Assembly (NCBI GenBank): GCA_003538495.1
Contig: DPSD01000569.1
Location: 1-5,263 of the forward strand
Origin: Accumulibacter sp.
Lineage (GTDB): Bacteria > Pseudomonadota > Gammaproteobacteria > Burkholderiales > Rhodocyclaceae
Direction: 5' to 3'
Length of the DNA stretch: 5,263 nt
In this document: positions 1-5,263 of the stretch, one piece after another
How the letters are laid out: each line of letters begins with the position of its first letter
How positions within the stretch are numbered: position 1 is the first letter of the stretch
Translations under genes and position numbers: made by a program
The notes under the pieces: generated by a model
What the model was told of the DNA's origin: nothing
Seen by the model: the letters and a program-made list of their open reading frames with translations, nothing else
Database searches by the model: none

Positions 1-1223
<1,223 letters not shown>

Positions 1224-1241
1224 GCTCCGATCGACCTACGA

Positions 1242-1262
1242 CGGGCGGCTGCTGGCCGCCCG
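1242..1262 (+). promoter_or_regulatory. GC-only hairpin between guaB and guaA (possible attenuator or processing site)
   Basis: Perfect inverted repeat: CGGGCGGC at 1242-1249 pairs with GCCGCCCG at 1255-1262 around the loop TGCTG. All eight pairs are G-C. It starts 18 bases after the guaB stop and ends 8 bases before the guaA Shine-Dalgarno sequence. The following CTTCATTT is only moderately T-rich, so this is a weak candidate for an intrinsic terminator. It could instead partly attenuate transcription into guaA or protect the guaB 3' end after processing. The structure is seen directly; any role is inferred. Confidence 0.4.
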
Positions 1263-1270
1263 CTTCATTT

Positions 1271-1274
1271 GAGG
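1271..1274 (+). promoter_or_regulatory. Shine-Dalgarno sequence of guaA
   Basis: GAGG lies 7 bases upstream of the ATG at 1282. It supports that start, which is also the one giving the N-terminus expected for the family (ILILDFGSQ within the first 13 residues). Confidence 0.7.
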
Positions 1275-1281
1275 CGTCGCC

Positions 1282-2847
<1,566 letters not shown>

Positions 2848-2877
2848 GCACCCGTCTGGCAAGGGCAGGAAACGGCT

Positions 2878-2892
2878 GGCGATTCGTTCGCC
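2878..2892. repeat. Short inverted repeat downstream of guaA
   Basis: GGCGA at 2878-2882 pairs with TCGCC at 2888-2892 around the loop TTCGT, starting 31 bases after the guaA stop. The stem has only 5 pairs and the next bases (TAACGCG) are not T-rich, so it is at most a weak 3'-end structure for guaA mRNA. It could be chance in GC-rich sequence. Confidence 0.3.
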
Positions 2893-2903
2893 TAACGCGA
2901 TGA

Positions 2904-2921
2904 GGGATCGTTTTCGATCTC
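2904..2921. repeat. Inverted repeat with TTTT loop downstream of guaA
   Basis: GATCG at 2906-2910 and CGATC at 2915-2919 are perfectly complementary around a TTTT loop. Allowing one G-U pair, the stem extends to 7 pairs (2904-2921). No T tract follows on either strand. It lies 11 bases after the previous repeat, so the two could together form a guaA 3'-end structure, which is inference only. Confidence 0.35.
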
Positions 2922-2987
2922 GGACCGATGGACCCTGTGCATCGCTGGCAGGACAAGCCACTCTGAGACACCTTGGTCGGGGGAATT

Positions 2988-3004
2988 CAAGCGCCAAGTG
3001 CTTG
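2988..3004 (-). terminator. Weak hairpin just past the end of the res-like gene
   Basis: CAAGCGC at 2988-2994 pairs with GTGCTTG at 2998-3004, counting one wobble pair, around a 3-base CAA loop. On the - strand it starts 18 bases after the stop of the res-like gene and is followed by AATTCCCCC, which lacks a real T tract. The position suits a 3'-end structure of that transcript, but the evidence for intrinsic termination is weak. Confidence 0.25.
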
Positions 3005-3022
3005 CCGCAGCAGCGCCGATTT

Positions 3023-5263
3023 CTAGCTGCCGCAAGCGAAGCGAGCCGCCAGACCATCCAGCGTCATGTTCCCCACGATCTCGTCATGCGGAATCAGCAG
3101 GTATCGCCACGGCTTGCCGCCGTAGCTTGCCGCATGCCCTGACGCATTCGCGCACCACTTGACGGCAGCATCTTTCTTGGCCATCACAAGCGGGTCTTCA
3201 AGTTCGGTGCGCTTCTTGGGTTCCAGCATGTAGATCGTGACAGCGGTTTCAGCAACGAAGTCCGGCTGGTATTCCAGATGGTCCGCGCCATTCCGGTAGT
3301 AGATCCGGAACTGGCCCTTGGCGGGCTTGAACCACTTGCTGGCCTCGCGCTCCAGAATCACCGCCAGCTTGCGTTCCGAATCGGAATCAAACTTCTGCAC
3401 CGGATAGAGGCAGCGCTCGAAGCCGCCAAACAGGTACTTCGCCATGTTGCTCTTGTCCGCCGGCTCGACCCGGTAGTTGGCGGTCGGTTGCTGCACGGAA
3501 TGCGAGTAGGCGCTCTGCTTCAGTTCGGTAAAGCCCTTGCTGACCTTCACCTCGTAGCCAACGACATCTTCCCAGTAATGCGCCTGCATCTGGGCGTGGA
3601 CGTAGCGCGCAATATCCCGCTGGTAGCAGCGCAGCACCTTGCGGGTGTCTTCCTCGGACAGGTAGCCCTTGAAGTGCTGCACCGTCTGCGCGGCGAGGTC
3701 GTAGAGCAGGTCGGCGTGTTCGTCGTAGGAAACGTCGTCGAAAGCCACCAGCCCGCTGACCACATAGTCCTCCAGTCGCGCCTCGTCGCTACCGCCAGGT
3801 CCTGCCGAGACCATTTCGAGCTGGTTCGTTCGCAGGTGCTGAATCCAAAGCTCATCGGACACCGCCGGATATTTCAAGGTATCCAGCTCCAGCGTGAAGG
3901 CCTTGAAGCCCGATTTCACTTCGCCCCTGGGCACCACCAGAATGCGTGGAATGTCGATGGTCTGCTGCGTCACCAGTTCGACGGTTTTCGCCACCACGGC
4001 CGCGAAGTCCGGCCTCTCGGTCACCCCGTCCAGTTCCAATTGGCTCGGCTGATGCTGCTGCTCAACCGCCTTGACGATGGCCGCCTGGATTTCGGGTTTC
4101 TTCAGGTACTCGATGGTGGGCAGTATTTGCGGCTGATTTTCCAGCTTGCGGATGACCTGATAGGTGATCTGCGCGACCTTCTGCTCGTCCGGCCTGGTGA
4201 AGGCAGGCGCCTGATCCCGCCCGGCCACCGTCGTGCTGCTGGTCGCGTGGGCAGGCGTCAAGCCCAGCTTGCTGGCCAGTTGCGATTGCGACACCACGGT
4301 GGTCGTTTGCTGCCCGAGCGCATCCGCATCCAGCACCAGAGTCTGCAAGTGCATCGCCGAGTCCGGCCTGTTGGCTTCGGCGACGATCTCCTGAAACCGG
4401 TCATGGGCGACGATGTTCAGCCGATCCACGGCGGTAACGCCGGTGCGCTTGCCGTAGGGCAGGCGCAGGCCACGCCCGATCGACTGCTCGATGAGGATGC
4501 GGGCATTGGCCGCCCGCAGCGGCACGATGGTATAGAGGTTGGTGACGTCCCAGCCTTCCTTGAGCATGTTGACGTGAATCACGATTTCCGTCGGCTCGTC
4601 GCTGTGCTCCACCTTGAGCAGCCGCCCGATCATCGCCTCTTCTTCCGCGCCGGTCTTGCTCGAATCCACCTGGATGACCTTGTCGCGGTAGCGCCCCGCA
4701 AAGAACTTGTCGGACTTGATCAGCTCGGACAGTTGCCCGGCATGGGTGGTATCGCGGGCGATCACCAGCAGGAATGGTTTGACTATGGCGTTGTCGGTCT
4801 CGCGGGCGTAGGTCTCCAGTTCCACCTTGACGCTTTCGTGCAGGCGCAGCCCGTCTTCCAGCTTCAGGCGCTCGATCTCCTCGGCCGACATGCCGGCCGG
4901 GTTGAAGTTCTTGCGCGTGACCACCGCCGGTTCCTTGACGAAGCCGTCGGCCATGGCGCGGCCCAAGGGGTAGTCGACGATCACGTTCCTGAACGCCACC
5001 GCGCCGCGCGCAGTCTCGACAAACGGCGTCGCGGTCAGCTCCAGCCCGAGGATCGGCTTCAGCTCGTTGATCGCGCGAATGCCGGCGCTGGCGCGGTAGC
5101 GATGCGATTCATCCATCAGCATTACCAGGTCCGGCAAGCCGGCCAGGTAGTCGAAATAACTTTCGCCGATGTATTCCGAGAGCCGCTTGATACGCGGCGC
5201 GCGTTGGCCACTGCGGCCACCGCGCATCTCGGCGTTGATCTTGGAAATGTTGAAGATGTTGAT
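3023..5263 (-). CDS. Type III restriction enzyme Res-like subunit (helicase-nuclease), N-terminus beyond the window
   Basis: Probable ATP-dependent DNA translocase and endonuclease that cuts unmodified foreign DNA together with a Mod methyltransferase. The frame is open to the right edge: 12 residues (INIFNISKINAE) precede the Met at 5225-5227, so that Met is internal. There are 746 visible residues, and family members are commonly 900-1000. Superfamily 2 helicase motifs appear in order: Walker B-type DESH at visible 51-54 (D at bases 5111-5113), TATPF at 77-81, motif V MLKEGWDV at 233-240, and motif VI QSIGRGLR at 260-267. Walker A must lie to the right. After a Gln/Thr-rich linker (about 300-350) and a long middle region comes the nuclease motif PD-x12-ExK: Asp668 (3260-3262), Glu681 (3221-3223), Lys683 (3215-3217), in the contexts EYQPDF and LEPKKR. 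The C-terminal GGKPWRYLLIPHDEI also fits this subfamily as I remember it. The stop is TAG at 3023-3025, and there is no internal frameshift. The gene is convergent with guaA. No mod gene is in view, so a standalone helicase-nuclease remains possible. Confidence 0.92.
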   Translation of the reverse strand: MNIFNISKINAEMRGGRSGQRAPRIKRLSEYIGESYFDYLAGLPDLVMLMDESHRYRASAGIRAINELKPILGLELTATPFVETARGAVAFRNVIVDYPLGRAMADGFVKEPAVVTRKNFNPAGMSAEEIERLKLEDGLRLHESVKVELETYARETDNAIVKPFLLVIARDTTHAGQLSELIKSDKFFAGRYRDKVIQVDSSKTGAEEEAMIGRLLKVEHSDEPTEIVIHVNMLKEGWDVTNLYTIVPLRAANARILIEQSIGRGLRLPYGKRTGVTAVDRLNIVAHDRFQEIVAEANRPDSAMHLQTLVLDADALGQQTTTVVSQSQLASKLGLTPAHATSSTTVAGRDQAPAFTRPDEQKVAQITYQVIRKLENQPQILPTIEYLKKPEIQAAIVKAVEQQHQPSQLELDGVTERPDFAAVVAKTVELVTQQTIDIPRILVVPRGEVKSGFKAFTLELDTLKYPAVSDELWIQHLRTNQLEMVSAGPGGSDEARLEDYVVSGLVAFDDVSYDEHADLLYDLAAQTVQHFKGYLSEEDTRKVLRCYQRDIARYVHAQMQAHYWEDVVGYEVKVSKGFTELKQSAYSHSVQQPTANYRVEPADKSNMAKYLFGGFERCLYPVQKFDSDSERKLAVILEREASKWFKPAKGQFRIYYRNGADHLEYQPDFVAETAVTIYMLEPKKRTELEDPLVMAKKDAAVKWCANASGHAASYGGKPWRYLLIPHDEIVGNMTLDGLAARFACGS

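Larger units (their letters stand above)
2848..3022. other. Convergent intergenic gap between guaA and the res-like gene
   Basis: These 175 bases separate the guaA stop from the stop of the - strand gene. I see no tRNA cloverleaf, no credible small gene, no second copy of the guaA 3' end and no integrase fragment. The gap holds three small inverted repeats, listed separately. None is followed by a clear T tract in either direction, so termination of the two converging transcripts may be Rho-dependent or rely on weak hairpins. Confidence 0.7.

Noticed and set aside
2928..2966. Twelve-codon frame starting ATG in the gap
   Set aside because: It is too short to judge, has no clear Shine-Dalgarno sequence and shows no link to a leader-peptide arrangement, since the next gene on the + strand is not in the window.
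2848..3022. tRNA gene or attachment-site direct repeat after guaA
   Set aside because: No cloverleaf with a T-arm consensus could be drawn, and no second copy of the guaA tail was found in the window.
2900..3142. Small + strand frame of 80 codons in the gap
   Set aside because: About half of it is antisense to the conserved C-terminus of the res-like gene, and I see no domain or good ribosome binding site.
5225..5227. ATG on the - strand as the start of the res-like gene
   Set aside because: The frame continues upstream to the window edge with family-like sequence, and a start here would leave the helicase without its Walker A motif.

Overview
The window reads as chromosomal DNA of a GC-rich proteobacterium. 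The GuaA residues around 121-143 and the overall GuaB/GuaA sequences resemble betaproteobacterial versions, perhaps Rhodocyclaceae-like. That placement is from memory of the families, not from a search, so it is only moderately secure. Two housekeeping purine genes lie on the + strand. A convergent gene for a large helicase-nuclease, most likely the Res subunit of a type III restriction-modification system, lies on the - strand.

Left part (1-2847): the 3' five-sixths of guaB (IMP dehydrogenase), a 58-base gap with a strong GC-only hairpin, and then complete guaA (glutamine-hydrolysing GMP synthase). Together the two enzymes convert IMP to XMP and XMP to GMP, the guanine branch of de novo purine synthesis. 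All catalytic residues I could check are present, and both proteins match the E. coli enzymes closely in length and residue spacing.

Middle (2848-3022): a 175-base convergent gap with no credible gene, containing three small inverted repeats and no convincing T-tract terminator.

Right part (3023-5263, - strand): a 746-residue C-terminal portion of a type III restriction Res-like protein, running off the right edge. It has the DESH, TATP, motif V and QxxGRGxR helicase motifs and a C-terminal PD-(D/E)xK nuclease motif (PD...ExK). The Walker A part and any partner methyltransferase gene would lie to the right of the window. The 3' end of guaA is a known insertion hotspot for genomic islands, so this gene may mark the start of an accessory or defence region. 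No integrase or repeat boundary is visible here. I found no clearly new biological system within the window.
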